Shown piece after piece: positions 37,165-37,215 of a stretch of DNA of 37,215 nt (its first letter is position 1; every line of letters begins with the position of its first letter). The stretch is from assembly GCA_937889395.1 (NCBI GenBank), contig CALAOW010000181.1, positions 1 through 37,215 on the forward strand, read 5' to 3'. Under the pieces are notes generated by a model that was given only the letters and a program-made list of their open reading frames with translations, made no database searches and was not told where the DNA came from. Origin of the DNA: an uncultured Pseudomonadota bacterium (lineage in GTDB: Bacteria > Desulfobacterota > Binatia > Binatales > Binataceae). Made by a program: the position numbers and the translations under genes.

Positions 37165-37215
37165 TTCTGATCCACGGCGCATCTCATAAGGTCCCTTGTA
37201 TCTCTACCGCTCACC

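Noticed and set aside
37023-37214. Short minus-strand frame at the right edge
   Set aside because: It overlaps repeat and palindrome sequence and has no ribosome site or recognisable protein features.

Overview
The window is a high-GC, gene-dense bacterial chromosome segment. It is almost entirely housekeeping, with about 39 protein genes, most of them on the minus strand. A lipid A-type acyltransferase argues for a Gram-negative envelope. The mix of a Bacillus-type PurF (propeptide, four candidate Fe-S cysteines), a zinc-type S18, a DUF1329 exported protein and DUF507 proteins suggests an uncultured soil or deltaproteobacteria-like lineage (for example Binatota/Desulfobacterota-like). That placement is inference; no rRNA or tRNA gene is present to fix it.

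Layout. 1-1.6 kb: the 5' part of an adenosine-specific kinase (minus) beside two plus-strand unknowns, one with an HEXXH motif. 1.6-8.1 kb: cell-surface sugar and envelope genes, namely mannose-1-phosphate guanylyltransferase and phosphomannomutase (minus), an SDR oxidoreductase plus a CPBP membrane protease (plus, ATGA-coupled), a lipid A-type acyltransferase and glgC (minus). 8.1-8.9 kb: a small zinc-ribbon gene with a folded leader and a strong terminator-like hairpin. 8.9-12.2 kb: the ribosomal operon rpsF-priB-like-rpsR-DUF2232-rplI-GST (minus). 12.3-16.8 kb: a cyclase-family enzyme with a histone H1-like tail, a secreted-protein remnant, a DUF1329 exported protein and a GNAT-like protein. 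16.8-24.4 kb: dut-purB-purC-purS-purQ-purL-purF (minus), with purC to purF tightly coupled. 24.4-37 kb: the transcription/translation cluster DUF507-DUF507-rimP-nusA-ylxR-infB-DUF503-rbfA-truB-rpsO-pnp-M16 protease, running minus toward dut.

The genes fall into coherent units: de novo purine synthesis from PurF through PurL/Q/S and PurC to PurB; ribosome biogenesis and RNA turnover (RimP, NusA, IF2, RbfA, TruB, S15, PNPase); and GDP-mannose/ADP-glucose precursor supply.

I see no CRISPR array, prophage, IS element or defence island. The most unusual material is noncoding. A mosaic family of short hairpin repeats occupies four gaps of the translation cluster; one module shows paired base changes in its stem and a conserved GGA loop. 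Three DnaA-box-like 9-mers sit in the purB-purC gap upstream of a candidate purC promoter. A hairpin in the zinc-ribbon leader overlaps its Shine-Dalgarno sequence.
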